Assembly (NCBI GenBank): GCA_018350325.1
Contig: JAEVLN010000006.1
Location: 2,184,693 to 2,248,692 of the forward strand
DNA length: 64,000 nucleotides
From: Globodera rostochiensis
Lineage: Eukaryota > Nematoda > Chromadorea > Rhabditida > Heteroderidae
Reading direction: 5' to 3'
Shown here: positions 1 through 12,419 of the stretch, in pieces
How positions within the stretch are numbered: position 1 is the first letter of the stretch
Layout: each line of letters begins with the position of its first letter
Program-made: the position numbers and the translations under genes
Notes under the pieces: model-generated
Database searches by the model: none
What the model was told of the DNA's origin: nothing
The model's input: the letters and a program-made list of their open reading frames with translations, nothing else

Positions 1-228
1 CGACGACGGGGGCCCAACCCTAGTTGTAAGGGGCTTTCTTATATTAAATTCCGAAACTGATCAAGGCACTAAGAATATTCTCCAAAATTAAAAAAAAATT
101 GCTAGGAAAATATTTATTTTTGGTTTGACGTAAAAGATTATGGGACGCGGGGGTTAAAACCGGCCTAACCGGGGACCTTCCGGTTTAAAAACGACCCGTA
201 AATAACCCTAATTATACATTTTGTACAG

Positions 229-761
229 AATTGCACCAAATTGGTCGTGAAATTATCAAGAAAATTGAACAAATGCTGCAAAACGGTGACGATTGGAATT
301 ATGCTTATTTAAATAATTCAAAAATGGACGAATGGAATCTTTTGGAATACGACCTTCGCAAATCGGGAAATAATCAGAAATGGGAGGAAATTGAACAATT
401 GCGCGATGAATGGAAGAATTCGTACAACAAATGGGTTTTCAATAAGGAAACAGAAAAGAAGCCCAATTTTGAACAAATGATGAAAAATTTGATCAAAATT
501 TTGCGGGACTTTATAATGCCACAAAATGTTCGTGAAATAGTCGAACAAATTGAACAAATGCTGCAAAATGAAGATTGGGATTTTGCTGATTATTTAAATC
601 ATTCAAAAATCGACGAATGGAATTTTTTAAAAAACGACCTTCACAAGCTGGGAAATGATCAGAAATGGGAGGAAATTGATCAATTGCGCGTTAAAATGAA
701 GGAAGCGTACAATGAAGAAGTGATGAAAAATTTGATTAAAGTTTTGGGAGATATTATTTGA
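229..761 (+). CDS. Terminal exon of two-repeat helical protein, copy A
   Basis: Open exon preceded by a clean acceptor (ttgtacag) at 221-228; it starts in phase with two bases completing a codon, so an upstream exon must exist, here outside the window. It encodes about 177 residues made of two tandem modules of about 85 residues. Each has the order (I/V)xREI(I/V)xxIEQMLQN, then a DEWN(L/F)Lxx(D)L core, a Q-K-W-E-E-I motif and a closing MKNLIK(I/V)L. The modules are charged and predicted helical; I recognise no family. Copies lie at 10228-10757 and, inverted, at 28798-29327. All three stay open. Copy A has one extra codon (G in NGDDW) compared with B. Function unknown. Confidence 0.7.
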
Positions 762-2430
762 AAGGTTGAGGCCTCACCTTTTGGCCAATGTAAATGGCTT
801 TTTAACTTCCTACATATTTCGGCTTTTCTATTGAATTCTTTAAATCGTCTCCTCAAAATACGATACACGATATACGATATTTACGATACACCAAAATACG
901 TTATACGAATTTTTTTTACAATACACGATATGGCTCTAAATTACTTACGATACACCAAAATACGTTATACTAATTTTTTTACGGTACACGATATGGCTCT
1001 AAATTACGATATTTACGATTACGATACGATGCACATCCCTGTTACATACCCGAGATGTTTATCGTATCGTATCGTAATCGTAAATATCGTAATTTAGAGC
1101 CATATCGTATCGTATCGTATCCTATTTTCGCTAAAAAGCACGCGTATCCTAATTTTTGACCTGAAAAAGTAAAATCACTTTTTCCGAGTTTCTCTGAACA
1201 TTTACGGTGGTGTAAATAATTCTAAAAATTTTTTGAATTTCCCGATTTTTAAAAATATTTTAAATGACAATGCACAAGTTTATTTCATTTTTTGGTTGAT
1301 CGAATAATTTTTGGTTGTAAATCTACAATAAATTGAGCTAAAATTCCCCCAGCAGAAGTAAAGCAGAATTATCAACAAAAAAATAATTTGGTGATAAGCT
1401 AATTGAAGTTGAAGACAATGGGCATGATATTTTGTGATATTTTGATTAATACATTTTTTTTTAAATTTCACAAAAATTTCCCCCATTACCAGTCCCCGAT
1501 TTTCCCGTTTCCCAATCCCGATTCAAAATGCTGGTCCGGATCCCGTTATGAATAAGTTTTTGAATTTTGAACACAGGTAGAAAAAAATCGTATCCTATCG
1601 TTTAAAAAAAAACGCACAACCCTTTTCATTTATTTTTATTTAATTCTCGCGCCTTCTGTTTTAGGCTTTTTTGCAATATGTTTCGCAAAAAGTATTCGTG
1701 CAAAGTCCGTTTCCAAATATAGGTAGCCTGCACGCTCCTACATTTATTATTTTCCATATTTAATAAAATCGTTATTCTCTTTTCTAAGTCTAATTTTATT
1801 TAATTCGTTTTCCATTTATCTATTTATTTTAAATCAACGGATTTTAATTTTGTCAACGATTTAAATTTTAAATTGTTCATTTTGAATGGGCGTCATGGAC
1901 TACTACAAAATGTCAAAGCCGCGGAAGCTGTTGCCATTTGATATCCCCGTTTAACAATTTATTATGAAACAATTCAATTAGGCATTCATTCAGTCCAAAT
2001 AATAAATGACAGAGTTTTTGATTAGTTTTTTTTAATTACATTACATTTTTGAGCAAAAAATGGGGCTGTCTTCTGTGTTCATATAATTGTGTCTAATGAC
2101 CTAATAAACAATGTGATTATTAATGGGTAAAAATAATTATGTTTAAATTCTTTTTATGTAATTAAGGAAGGTTTATACTATTGGAGCATTTAACCTCCGA
2201 CGGGCAATATCAACTCATAAAAGTTCATTGTGCCATTTGAAAGTTGAAATTTGTGTTTAAATTTCACTACGAAATGTTTTTGTTTAATTATTCGAATCCC
2301 TAATTCTGAATGCTCCTCAAAAAAGTGAAACATTTGAACAATTAATTCCATCATTTTTATTTGCTTTTATGTTCATAATGCTTTAAATGTGCGTCAAAAA
2401 GAATACCGTATACAAAATTCATACTGTAAA
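762..2430. other. Intergenic stretch with foldback repeat
   Basis: No supported exon. It holds the TACGATA foldback described separately at about 850-1125 and otherwise AT-rich unique DNA. The same stretch is present in the second left-arm copy (10758-12419). Only its right part (from about 1620) is found in the right arm, at 27091-27960, where the foldback is replaced by unrelated DNA. Confidence 0.6.
850..1125. repeat. TACGATA foldback element
   Basis: Degenerate repeats of ATACGATAT with ATATGGCTCTAAATTACG at about 990 answered by its reverse complement (CGTAATTTAGAGCCATAT) near 1087-1104, around a loop containing CACATCCCTG. The copy at about 10846-11121 is nearly identical; the inverted arm lacks it. 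The arms are about 40 nt and could form a stable hairpin. Confidence 0.7.
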
Positions 2431-3776
2431 ATGGCTACAAATTCGACTGCTATTGGTTTTGAGTCATTTCGAAATGAAGTGGGCTAAACTAAATTTAAAT
2501 TTATTTATAAATTATAAATTTTATAATTATTACCGCCCATTTTATTTAACAATTAATTATTTGTATAAAATTATTCATTTTAATTAACAAATTAACATTT
2601 TAAGGTTTACAACAAATTTGCTGAAGAGCGCCCGTCTTGGATTTTGGTTGTTTTTGCCTCAATTTACACATTTGTGGCGACTGTTGGAATTGTTATGAAT
2701 TTTTTGGTCTTTTTCGTCACAATTCGGACAAAGTTTGACCCAATAAAGCCGGCTTCACCCAGTAGTGATGCTCGAGAGTCTCGGTCTCAACTTGAAAATT
2801 GGGCTTTGGTTTTGAGTCTTGGGGACAAAACTGGGTCTCGAGTCCGAGCCTCGGTGTTAAGTAAGATCTCGAGCCTTGTCGTATTTAAACAATTCAAACA
2901 GTACAAATTGTGCCATTCCCCAGGGACTTGGACGGTTCGGCCAACAAATTGTTGGCACTTTATTCGCTCTTCGAGATGGTCCACCAATTTGGCCACTTTT
3001 TGTTCGTATATACCGTATTCTCGGGACATTATTTGATCAAATTTCCAATCGCTGTGCGAATTCTGTCGCCATCGTTCTTCGCTTTTGGTTGCACAACACT
3101 TTTGCTGTTTTTTACGAGCATTGACCGACTGCTTTATGTGCTATTCCCACTCCGGTGTGCCAATATTTTCATTTTTAAATATTTTAAAAAAATTTGTGCC
3201 ACATTTTGTCAGACCCAAATTCCGATTCTCTTAATTTAATTTGACCCAAATTCTTTTTAGGACGGCACAATATGACAATGCTATCATTTGCTGTGTCGTT
3301 TTGCCAATCGCCGGAATGTTTGGAGCGTTTTATGTGGGTTCATTGTATTTGAATGCTGGATCCCTCAACGATAAGCTAATCATTGGCACTTTGTCAGACG
3401 TTGGCTCATTTGTCTCAGTAATATTTTTATTTTTGCGTTTTATAGCATTGGCATTTTCTGTAAAATTCATTAAGATTCAATGTGACAATTGGATGCAATC
3501 AATTTTTTTTGAAATTGTAACCATTTTATTGCTTGCAACGATTGTAATTTATGCTCTTATTGCAATTTTGCTTTATTTAAAAAAGGGTAATTTGTCTTTA
3601 AACGGTTTTATTCACCAAAATTGAATTTAAAAATAATAATAAATTTTTAAATTTAATGTTTAGCTCCGTCCAATTCAAATTCAAACCAATTAAACATGCG
3701 CATATTCCGCTCGCTGTTCATCATCGTTTCCATGAACATCAGCGGCTATTTCGTCTTCGACTTTTTTATTGCCATA
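2431..3776 (+). pseudogene. srsx-type chemoreceptor, copy A, truncated
   Basis: Same exon structure as the intact receptor at 12420-14045: exons 2431-2478, 2605-2761, 2902-3154, 3261-3586 and the start of exon 4 at 3664. Exon lengths equal the intact copy (48, 157, 253, 326 nt) and phases fit. Exon 4 follows the family only to about 3776 (the FDFFIAI segment), then jumps to DNA that in the right arm lies about 0.6 kb further on. The last membrane segments, the NAPILY motif and the C-terminus are therefore missing. N-terminal Asn-Ser-Thr, TM1 and the IDRLLYVLFP motif are still present. A shortened protein might be made, but a working seven-helix receptor is not expected. Confidence 0.8.
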
Positions 3777-4003
3777 TCCAAAATCATGCCAATGCCAAAT
3801 TTGGCATCACGCCAATGCCAACACATTCTCTCGCATCCCCTCCACTCTCTTCGTTTATAAAGCTATTTGAAGGCTTGTCATCTTTGATGAAATGTTTCGA
3901 TACAAAGCCACATTTGAAGCAGCCATCGATTGAAAGCTTTTTTAATAATTTATGCCATTCTTTCATTTTATTAAGTTTACCTACTTATTTTTATTTTTTA
4001 GAA

Positions 4004-7000
4004 ATGATGAAACCCGCAAACTTTGTTACTTTTATTTTGATTTTTATAAATTTGGTTGGTTCGACAACACCCTACAAATGGGATTTGACCAACCGTGCCA
4101 ATAATGTCCAATTATTTGATCAATTTATTGATGGAATTGTCAAAAGTTATGATCAGGAAGGACGCAATGCTATCAATAAGCCAAAAAAATTGATTCTATT
4201 TTATATTACTTTTGTAAAAAATGTGTCAGAAGTTGCCGATGCTCGGGTGATCAACCCCAATCTAGGAAATGCTTACGCAAAATTGAAAGCCAAGCTTGGA
4301 TATTCGGACAAATTATTGGAGCAGCATATTGCCAATGAATTCAACAAAAATATTTTGGGCCATGAAAAGCCATTGCCCCCGGCAGTGGTGGACCAACTTT
4401 TGATGTTGTCAATCTCATTTGCCGTGCGGCTTTTCGTTTCTTTTAAGTCAGTGCTTTACGATTAAAAAAACCAATTAAATAAATAATTGTTTTTAGATTT
4501 CATTATTATGTATTTGATAAGGATCGCGAAAGCTTTGACAAATGGCAAATAGAAACTCTTTTGTCGGCGTATAAAATTTTGTCAACTAAAAGTGGCACCA
4601 ATTGGTATAAAGGCATTAGGGGGTGTGCTTTGTTCTGTTCTGATTTTCTGATTTATCAGAATTTAATGGTGATTTTGGGCACCAGAATTCTGATTTCTGG
4701 TTTCTGGTTTTTAAAAAGTCGACCAGAGCACATCCCTGGTGTGCACTGTTCTGTTTTAATTTTTGATTTTTCAAAATTTATGGTCGTTTGGACACTAGAA
4801 TTAATTGTATTTTTTAAATTTTTTTTAAGAAAAAAAAACAGAAATTAAACATTTGATTATTCAAATTTGGCATAAAACATATGACATTTTTCAATTCAAG
4901 CGCGGCAAGAACCGACGTATTTTGTTGATCAAAAATAAAATTTTTAGAAAATACGAAATTTTGCTCCAATTTTCTTAACAAATATCGTTATATCGTTCAA
5001 AAAAATTCCCGGCGGCGCTTAGTGTTAGATGTAATATTTAATACGATTTTTTTAAAATTTCTGTCAGAATTTTTCTGGTCGGTTTGAGCCATCAAATTCT
5101 GTTTTTTGATTTCTGGTTTTTAAAAGGGCGACCAGAGCGCATCCCTGATAGTCAGTCATTATTTTGACAACATTAATTGTTATCATTCAAATTAATTCGA
5201 AAATGCAATTTAAGGATATTTCCATTTAAAATCAAATGTTGATTTTTTGAATAATTTGTTATCATTTTGTTTTTTCAATTTCAAAATTCAAAATGCAATT
5301 TAAGGATATGCCCATTTAAAATTATTCAATGTCACGGTGATGAAAGTTTTAACGAATTGTCTTGGACTGAATTTACAAATCAAAACCTTACAGAACATAC
5401 AGCGGAACACGACCAATACATTCGTATGAATTATTATTTAAAAATTTCAAAAACAAAAATGTAAATCATTTTTTTCGTTAATTGCAGAAAATTTCAAATT
5501 CGTGCTGAAGCTCTCCGATTTTTCATTGACATCATTTGAGGTGTACAAATTGAGCGAAATTATTTTAATTGAGGCGGAGAGAATAATAGACGACAAAAGC
5601 AATAATAATGTTCAAGCATTTGAACAACAACCGCTAGCACTTTACACATTTGTGAAGCAGTACTTTGTTGAAAACATTGGGAAAAAAACGACGCCAGGTT
5701 AAAGCACAAAATTTCGAATTTTTGACTCAATTTTTAAAGATTTCAAATTTATTTTAAAACGAGAACAAGCTTTTTCATTAAATGTTTGAATTCCGGAAGA
5801 CCCTTTTGGTGAATTTTTAAATAAAAAAATATTTCCACAAAAATTGTGACCAAAAGGGTCCTCCCCTATGGTTTTGTCAACTCTGAGGAGCTATAACCTT
5901 CCTTCATAGTGGTTGATGTTAATCGGTTTGCCATTTATTGTTGAATAGTAAGTTAATGTTAAAACTATTTAAATTTAAAAAATGCCAATTAAACAGTGCC
6001 AAAGTCAATGGAGAAATTGGTTCACTGCGCATTGATAAATAGCTAGCAAAAAAGCATTATTTTTAAAAATTTTTATTTAATTTTTAAAGATTTGCAACAA
6101 ATTTGCAAAAAAAAAGTGATGCTTTTTTGAAAATAGGAAAATGAGGTTTTTATTAAGAAAATTCAAATTAACAAAAAGCATCAAAAAGTATTATTTTAAA
6201 ATTTTGGCATCAAAATTTTGAATTCCGGAAGACACTTTTGGTGAATTTTTTATAAAAAAATAACACAAATTTTGACGAAAAGTGTCTTTTTCTATAGTTT
6301 TGTCAATTTTGAAGAGCTATAATTTTCTTTATAGCGATTTCCAGCAAATTTTTTAGCTTGTCGAGATGAAGCGCGTTTAATGCCGTTTTAGAGTGCGTAT
6401 GAACTAAACTATATGCTTAATTCTTAATTTACGGGTGCCAATTATTTGATTCTTGAATTTTTGAACCAATTTTCTTAACAAAAATTGGTAATTTTTCGTA
6501 CTCCGCCGGTCGTACCAACACAATGGCTCACAAAACAATTAGTTAATTTAACGACATTATTGATGATAATTGGTTTTTGACATTTTTTTTTATTGATGAA
6601 TAAGTATTCAAGTTAATGTTAAAAATATTTTTAAATTTAAAAAATGCCAATTTAAACAGTGCCAAAGTCAATGGAGAAATTGGTTCACTGCGCATTGCTC
6701 AGTTTTGGGAGGGAATTGCTTTTTCGTGTAAGTTTAACCTATAAAGAATTCCGCAATTACTTTTTCGCTAAACGTGAGGATGAGTGCAAAGATGTTTATT
6801 CCACTGAGATTCTTGACAGTTTTATGGTATGTTAATTATATATCAATTAATTAATGTGAATTTTAAACAATTTGCCTGTATATAAATTTTAATCAACGTA
6901 AAGAAAATTAATTTGCATTTTTATATTTCTGTGAAAAAGGTTAAAAGCTTAAATATTCTAAGAAAGTGACCGGATTATATGCTTTTTGTAGAGCCCGGAA

Positions 7001-9745
7001 TTTAAAAATCCGGGCATGGCTTTTTGGCTTTTTCAAAATCCGAGTTTTTATATTAGTGCATATTTCGGCATTTTTGCTAATTTTAGTTTTTCGGAGAATA
7101 TAGGTATATGGTTCATATGGCCATGTTTCGGGCATATTGATCCGGTTTCTATTTATAATATATAATAAATAAATCATTTTTTGGGCACAATTTAGCTTGC
7201 ATTTTTCAATGAACCGCTAAGAAATTACCCAAGCGTCATTCAAATAAATGTCGATCAATGCAAAGGCGGGTGTTTTTTAATTGGTCTATTACATATTATA
7301 TTAATTTTGTTATTTTTTAATAAATATAATTACATATTGTATATTAAAAGTTTTATTTTAAATCATTGATATTACGCTAATTAAGGAGTGAGACAATTTG
7401 CGGAAACATTGCGTAAAATTGTTGTTGATGATAAGGATTATTCAAACAAAAATGGGCAACCGTTTGAATTAAACGAATCTCAATTTTTACTCCAAACTCT
7501 AGATAATATCTTGTACGATGACAAAAATGTTATTTTATTGAAACATTTAAAAGAAAATTTTAAAACAAAAAAAATATTTTCCGAAAAAACATTAAACGAA
7601 CTTTTGGCACTTTTGGATCAAATAATTGAGGAGTACAGTTGCACAAGCGCATGCAACTTTAAATGGGGTTCCTGGGAATTTAAAGAAAATATTACAAAAT
7701 TTGGTCAAACATTTTTTGAAGCGTTCAAAAAATATTCTGACAAAGTGAAATATGACGAAAATGTCCAAATAATGTCATTACCCCCAAAGTTGGCTGAACA
7801 CTTTCTGGAACGTCTTTTTACGCTAACAGAAAGGTGAGAAAATCATAGGCCGGGATCGGGACTGGTACTGAAGTGTCCAATTTTGGGACTGAATTTCCCC
7901 TTATTAAATCCCGGTTTTTTTTGCCCGGGATTTGCTTAATTTTCCCCCTTGTAAAATCCCGGGGTTTAAATTTTCTCAATCCCGACCCGGGTTTTCCCAA
8001 AAATCCCGGTCCCGGCCAACTCTATAATAAATTAAGAAATAAATTAATTTTAATTAATTGAAACAAAATATATTATGAATATTAAAAATTAAATATTTAA
8101 TTTCATTTTAACAAAAAAAAATGTTCAAGTAAATCGGCGTCAATATGTGAAATTGGCACGGAATTGGACTTTGTCCAAACAATGCAAAATGTGGCGTCAA
8201 CGGAGCAATTTGAGTTTATAAAGCGAAAAACATTTCCATTCAGAATTAATTCAAAATTTTTCAAATTTCTTTTTTCCTTGGCATTTCGTTTATCGTTACA
8301 AATTGAACAATCGGAGTTGGCGGCAAAATATTTGAAGGCATTTGGATTCGCTTTTGGGTGCCGAGGAAAGTTAGAGGATCATTTGGATAACCTTTTCGAA
8401 TTTAAAATAAACATTTCACATGAAATGGTTAAAATTAATATGCCAAATTGGAAGTTTCCCGATTATTTGCAAAAGGAAAATATAGAAAAGTTACGGCAGG
8501 AAGAAGTCCAAGGTGAGATTGATCAATGATCATTTATTGAAAGTTTAAAATTTATTTCATTAATTAATTATCAGGGCTACGATTTTTTGGATTGAAAAAT
8601 CTCAAAATAAGATCTTAAATAGGTGAGAAAAGAGTGCCAAAATAGGATCGATAAAATGTTTGTAAAAATAACAATAATTGCTTAAAAATTTGTTGAAAAT
8701 TAACAATTTAGTAGAGCTGCTACTTTTTGCAAGAAAAATTGCAAAAAGGCGCCTAAAAAACAAGAAATTCTATGAAGGATCCTGACAAAAAAAAATTCGA
8801 ATTTTATTTTATTTTTTATGAAATTTTTTTTTAAAAAAAAATGGTGATCAAGGCAAGAAAAATTCGAATATTATTTCATTCTTAAGAAATTTTTTGAAAA
8901 AAAGCGCGAAATAGGCACAAAAGTTCAAAAAAGTCGCCAAAAATAGGCTCAAAAAAATCCTCAAATACCCGAAATAGGATCGGCCCTATTTTAGAATCGA
9001 AACCCCCAAAATAGGTATTTTTAGGACCGAATAGGATCTTTTTTAACGAGCAAATTTTTGACTAAAAACAAAATATTTTTCGTGCATAATTGGCCCTATT
9101 GATCATTTATTGAAAGTTTAAATTTATTTAATTAATTAATTAATTATTTTACAGAAAATTTCCTTGTTATGCATATGCCCAACAGCACGCCAACAACATT
9201 CTACGAAATGTTGAAGGTGACGAAGAAACTTGGCGAATTGAAAAATCAACATCAAATTTGGCTGAATTCGTCGGATTCAAAATTTTTTTTTACAATTTTG
9301 CAATATTTAAAAGGCTTAGAAGAAAATGTTCAAAAAATAAAAATTAAAAAAAAACCTAATCAGGAATTTTGTGTTTTGGCACATTTTATTGAAGATTTAT
9401 TGGAGGAAATGGCGTCGGGCAACAAAATTCCAAAATTTGAATCAATTGAAATTGCAATTGGCCATTTTATTTTGGTGAAAGAGGAATTATGCAAAGAAAA
9501 ATCGTAAGTAAAATTCTTTTTAATACGAATTTTTGTTGCCATAATATTTTAGAATAGAAAAGGATCTCAAAAAATATTTTGGTGAAAATTTGGTAAACTT
9601 TGGCAAGGCCATAAACATCGACTTCAGTCCACACAACGGTTATATTAATCAAATTTTAACAAATTTCATCAAAAAATTGCAAAATGCAATTATTTGGGTT
9701 CTGATTAATTTTACTTGGTTTCATTATCTTTTACGCGTCCCATAA
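4004..9745 (+). CDS. Secreted multi-exon protein, ~806 aa, copy A
   Basis: Nine exons assembled by splice signals and phase: 4004-4446, 4497-4604, 5305-5423, 5488-5697, 6660-6830, 7389-7833, 8130-8512, 9155-9503, 9553-9745 (stop). Every junction keeps frame. The exon 5/6 junction is the least sure: the stronger-looking donor GTATGT at 6827 breaks frame and GTTAAT at 6831 keeps it. The start is the ATG pair at 4004/4007, directly after an acceptor ending at 4001, compatible with spliced-leader trans-splicing. The N-terminus (hydrophobic FVTFILIFINLV, then small residues) looks like a signal peptide. The rest is Lys/Glu/Phe-rich and apparently helical; a Cys pair (CTSAC) lies in exon 6. I recognise no domain. 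It sits between a receptor remnant and the repeat-domain exon; an inverted intact copy is at 30357-36786. Secretion is inferred; function unknown. Confidence 0.75.
4610..5190. repeat. Repeat-like DNA in intron 2 of secreted gene A
   Basis: Within the intron between exons ending 4604 and starting 5305. It contains repeated words such as GTTCTGTTTT, TTCTGATTTCTGG and AAAGTCGACCAGAGCACATCCCTG, and a second end at about 5130-5146 with CCAGAGCGCATCCCTG. The CATCCCTG termini recur across the window (1032, 4733, 5140, 22915, 28575), so this is probably one or two degenerate elements of the same type as those described below. Confidence 0.45.
5698..6659. other. Intron 4 of secreted gene A
   Basis: AT-rich intron of about 960 bp. 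Apart from the decayed exon-5 copy it contains a pair of similar segments (about 5785-5915 and 6220-6325) with the words TTCCGGAAGAC, TTTTGGTGAATTTTT and CAAAAGGGTC/CGAAAAGTGTC. Each pair is self-complementary and could fold into a hairpin. Confidence 0.5.
5943..6035 (+). pseudogene. Decayed duplicate of exon 5 of secreted gene A
   Basis: The block carrying the intron end (TTTAAATTTAAAAAATGCC, acceptor AAACAG) and the first about 36 nt of exon 5 (coding PKSMEKLVHCA) occurs here and again at 6597-6698, where it continues into the full exon 5. Here the exon copy runs into TTGATAAATAG and stops. It is a local duplication within one intron and is not found in the inverted copy. Confidence 0.7.
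8513..9154. repeat. Intron 7 with AATAGGATC-type degenerate repeat
   Basis: Intron between the exon ending 8512 and the exon starting 9155. About 8570-9110 holds many copies of AAATAGG and CCTATTTT (for example near 8640, 8940-9040), beginning with TCAGGGCTACG. The inverted copy has the same element at about 30985-31515. This is a degenerate simple-word element like the others, here with core CCTATTTTGG. Confidence 0.5.
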
Positions 9746-9850
9746 GTTATTACGCCCATGACTATTTCAGATAAAATAGAAAGATAATCATCCCATTTTG
9801 GCAACCAAAATTTGCAGTGGCCAAAATTTAAAAAAAATGACTGTTGAAAC

Positions 9851-10017
9851 TAGGGTTGGACCCCCGACTTTTTTGGTTGAAGTTTTCGTCCCACGACCCC
9901 GAATTTCTGATTTTTCGGAGTTTTTAGTGCAACCCCGAACCCCTCCCTACTTTTTGGTCGGGTTTTATGTCCTCGAACCCCGCAATTCTCAACCCCGACG
10001 ACGGGGGCCCAACCCTA
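9851..10017. mobile_element. Palindromic-word element, CCCCGA family
   Basis: Begins TAGGGTTGGACCCCCGA and ends GGGCCCAACCCTA, forming a terminal inverted repeat of about 12 bp. The interior is rich in ACCCCGA/GGGGTT words. Flanks GTTGAAAC and GTTGTAAG share 6 of 8 bases, a possible worn target duplication. Its right end is also the first bases of this window, so the element marks the joint of the 10-kb duplication. Confidence 0.65.
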
Positions 10018-10227
10018 GTTGTAAGGGGCTTTCTTATATTAAATTCCGAAACTGATCAAGGCACTAAGAATATTCTCCAAAATTTAAAAAAAAAATTGCT
10101 AGGAAAATATTTATTTTTGGTTTGACGTAAAAGATTATGGGACGCGGGGGTCAAAAAACCGGCCTAACCGGGGACCTTCCGGTTTAAAAACGGCCCGTAA
10201 ATAACCCTAATTATACATTTTGTACAG

Positions 10228-10757
10228 AATTGCACCAAATTGGTCGTGAAATTATCAAGAAAATTGAACAAATGCTGCAAAACGACGATTGGAATTATGC
10301 TTATTTAAATAATTCAAAAATGGACGAATGGAATCTTTTGGAATACGACCTTCGCAAAATGGGAAATGATCAGAAATGGGAGGAAATTGAACAATTTCGC
10401 AATGAATGGAAGAAAGCGTACAACAAATGGGTTTTCAATAAGGAAACAGAAAAGAAGCCCAATTTTGAACAAATGATGAAAAATTTGATCAAAATTTTGC
10501 GGGACTTTATAATGCCACAAAATGTTCGTGAAATAGTCGAACAAATTGAACAAATGCTGCAAAATGAAGATTGGGATTTTGCTGATTATTTAAATCATTC
10601 AAAAATCGACGAATGGAATTTTTTAAAAAACGACCTTCACAAGCTGGGAAATGATCAGAAATGGGAGGAAATTGATCAATTGCGCGTTAAAATGAAGGAA
10701 GCGTACAATGAAGAAGTGATGAAAAATTTGATTAAAGTTTTGGGAGATATTATTTGA
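10228..10757 (+). CDS. Terminal exon of two-repeat helical protein, copy B
   Basis: Acceptor tgtacag at 10221-10227; open to the TGA at 10755-10757. Same two 85-residue modules as copy A, with a few replacements (for example RKMGNDQ for RKSGNNQ). It lies about 480 bp downstream of the stop of secreted gene A. Its phase requires one leftover base from an upstream exon. A GT donor inside the last exon of the secreted gene (TTTG before GTGAAAAT, about 9582) would leave exactly one base and give an in-frame join. This exon may therefore be an alternative C-terminus of that gene, or the last exon of a separate small gene whose first exon I could not find. Confidence 0.7.
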
Positions 10758-10845
10758 AAGGTTGAGGCCTCACCTTTTGGCCAATGTAAATGGCTTTTTA
10801 ACTTCCTACATATTTCGGCTTTTCTATTGAATTCTTTAAATCGTC

Positions 10846-11121
10846 TCCTCAAAATACGATACACGATATACGATATTTACGATACACCAAAATACGTTAT
10901 ACGAATTTTTTTTACAATACACGATATGGCTCTAAATTACTTACGATACACTAAAATACGTTATACTAATTTTTTTACGGTACACGATATGGCTCTAAAT
11001 TACGATATTTACGATTACGATACGATGCACATCCCTGTTACATACCCGAGATGTTTATCGTATCGTATCGTAATCGTAAATATCGTAATTTAGAGCCATA
11101 TCATATCGTATCGTATCCTAT
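10846..11121. repeat. TACGATA foldback element, second copy
   Basis: Near-identical to 850-1125, with a few substitutions (for example TCATATCG for TCGTATCG near the right end). It was duplicated together with the 10-kb unit. Confidence 0.7.
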
Positions 11122-12419
11122 TTTCGCTAAAAAGCACGCGTATCGTAATTTTTGACCTGAAAAAGTAAAATCACTTTTTGCGAGTTTCTCTGAACATTTA
11201 CGGTGGTGTAAATAATTCTAAAAATTTTTTGAATTTCCCGATTTTTAAAAAATATTTTAAATGACAATGCACAAGTTTATTTCATTTTTTGGTTGATCGA
11301 ATAATTTTTGGTTGTAAATCTACAATAAATTGAGCTAAAATTCCCCCAGCAGAAGTAAAGCAGAATTATCAACAAACAAATAATTTGGTGATAAGCTAAT
11401 TGAAGTTGAAGACAATGGGCATGATATTTTGTGATATTTTGATTAATACATTTTTTTTTTAATTTGACAAAAATTTCCCCCATTAGCAGTCCCCGATTTT
11501 CCCGTTTCCCAATCCCGATTCAAAATGCTGGTCCGGATCCCGTTATGAATAAGTTTTTGAATTTTGAACACAGGTAGAAAAAAATCGTATCCTATCGTTT
11601 AAAACGCACAACCCTTTTCATTTATTTTTATTTAATTCTTGCGCCTTCTGTTTTAGGCTTTTTTGCAATATGTTTCGCAAAAAGTATTCGTGCAAAGTCC
11701 GTTTCCAAGTATAGGTAGCCTGCACGCTCCTAAATTTGTTATTTTCCATATTTAATAAAATCGTTATTCTCTTTTCTAAGTCTAATTTTATTTAATTCGT
11801 TTTCCATTTATCTATTTATTTTAAATCAACGGATTTTAATTTTGTCAACGATTTAAATTTTAAATTGTTCATCTTGAATCGGCGTCATGGACTACTACAA
11901 AATGTCAAAGCCGCGGAAGCTGTTGCCATTTGATATCCCCGTTTAACAATTTATTATGAAACAATTCAATTAGGCATTCATTCAGTCCAAATAATAAATG
12001 ACAGAGTTTTTGATTAGTTTTTAATTACATTACATTTTTGAGCAAAAAGTGGGGCTGTCTTCTGTGTTCATATAATTGTGTCTAATGACCTAATAAACAA
12101 TGTGATTATTAGTGGGTAAAAATAATTATGTTTAAATTCTTTTTATGTAATTAAGGAAGGTTTATACTATTGGAGCATTTAGCCTCCGACGGGCAATATC
12201 AAACTCATAAAAGTTCATTGTGCCATTTGAAAGTTGAATTTGTGTTTAAATTTCACTACGAAATGTTTTTGTTTAATTATTCGAATCCCTAATTCTGAAT
12301 GCTCCTCAAAAAAGTGAAACATTTGAACAACTAATTCCATCATTTTTATTTGCTTTTATGTTCATAATGCTTTAAATGTGCGTCAAAAAGAATACCGTAT
12401 ACAAAATTCATACTGTAAA

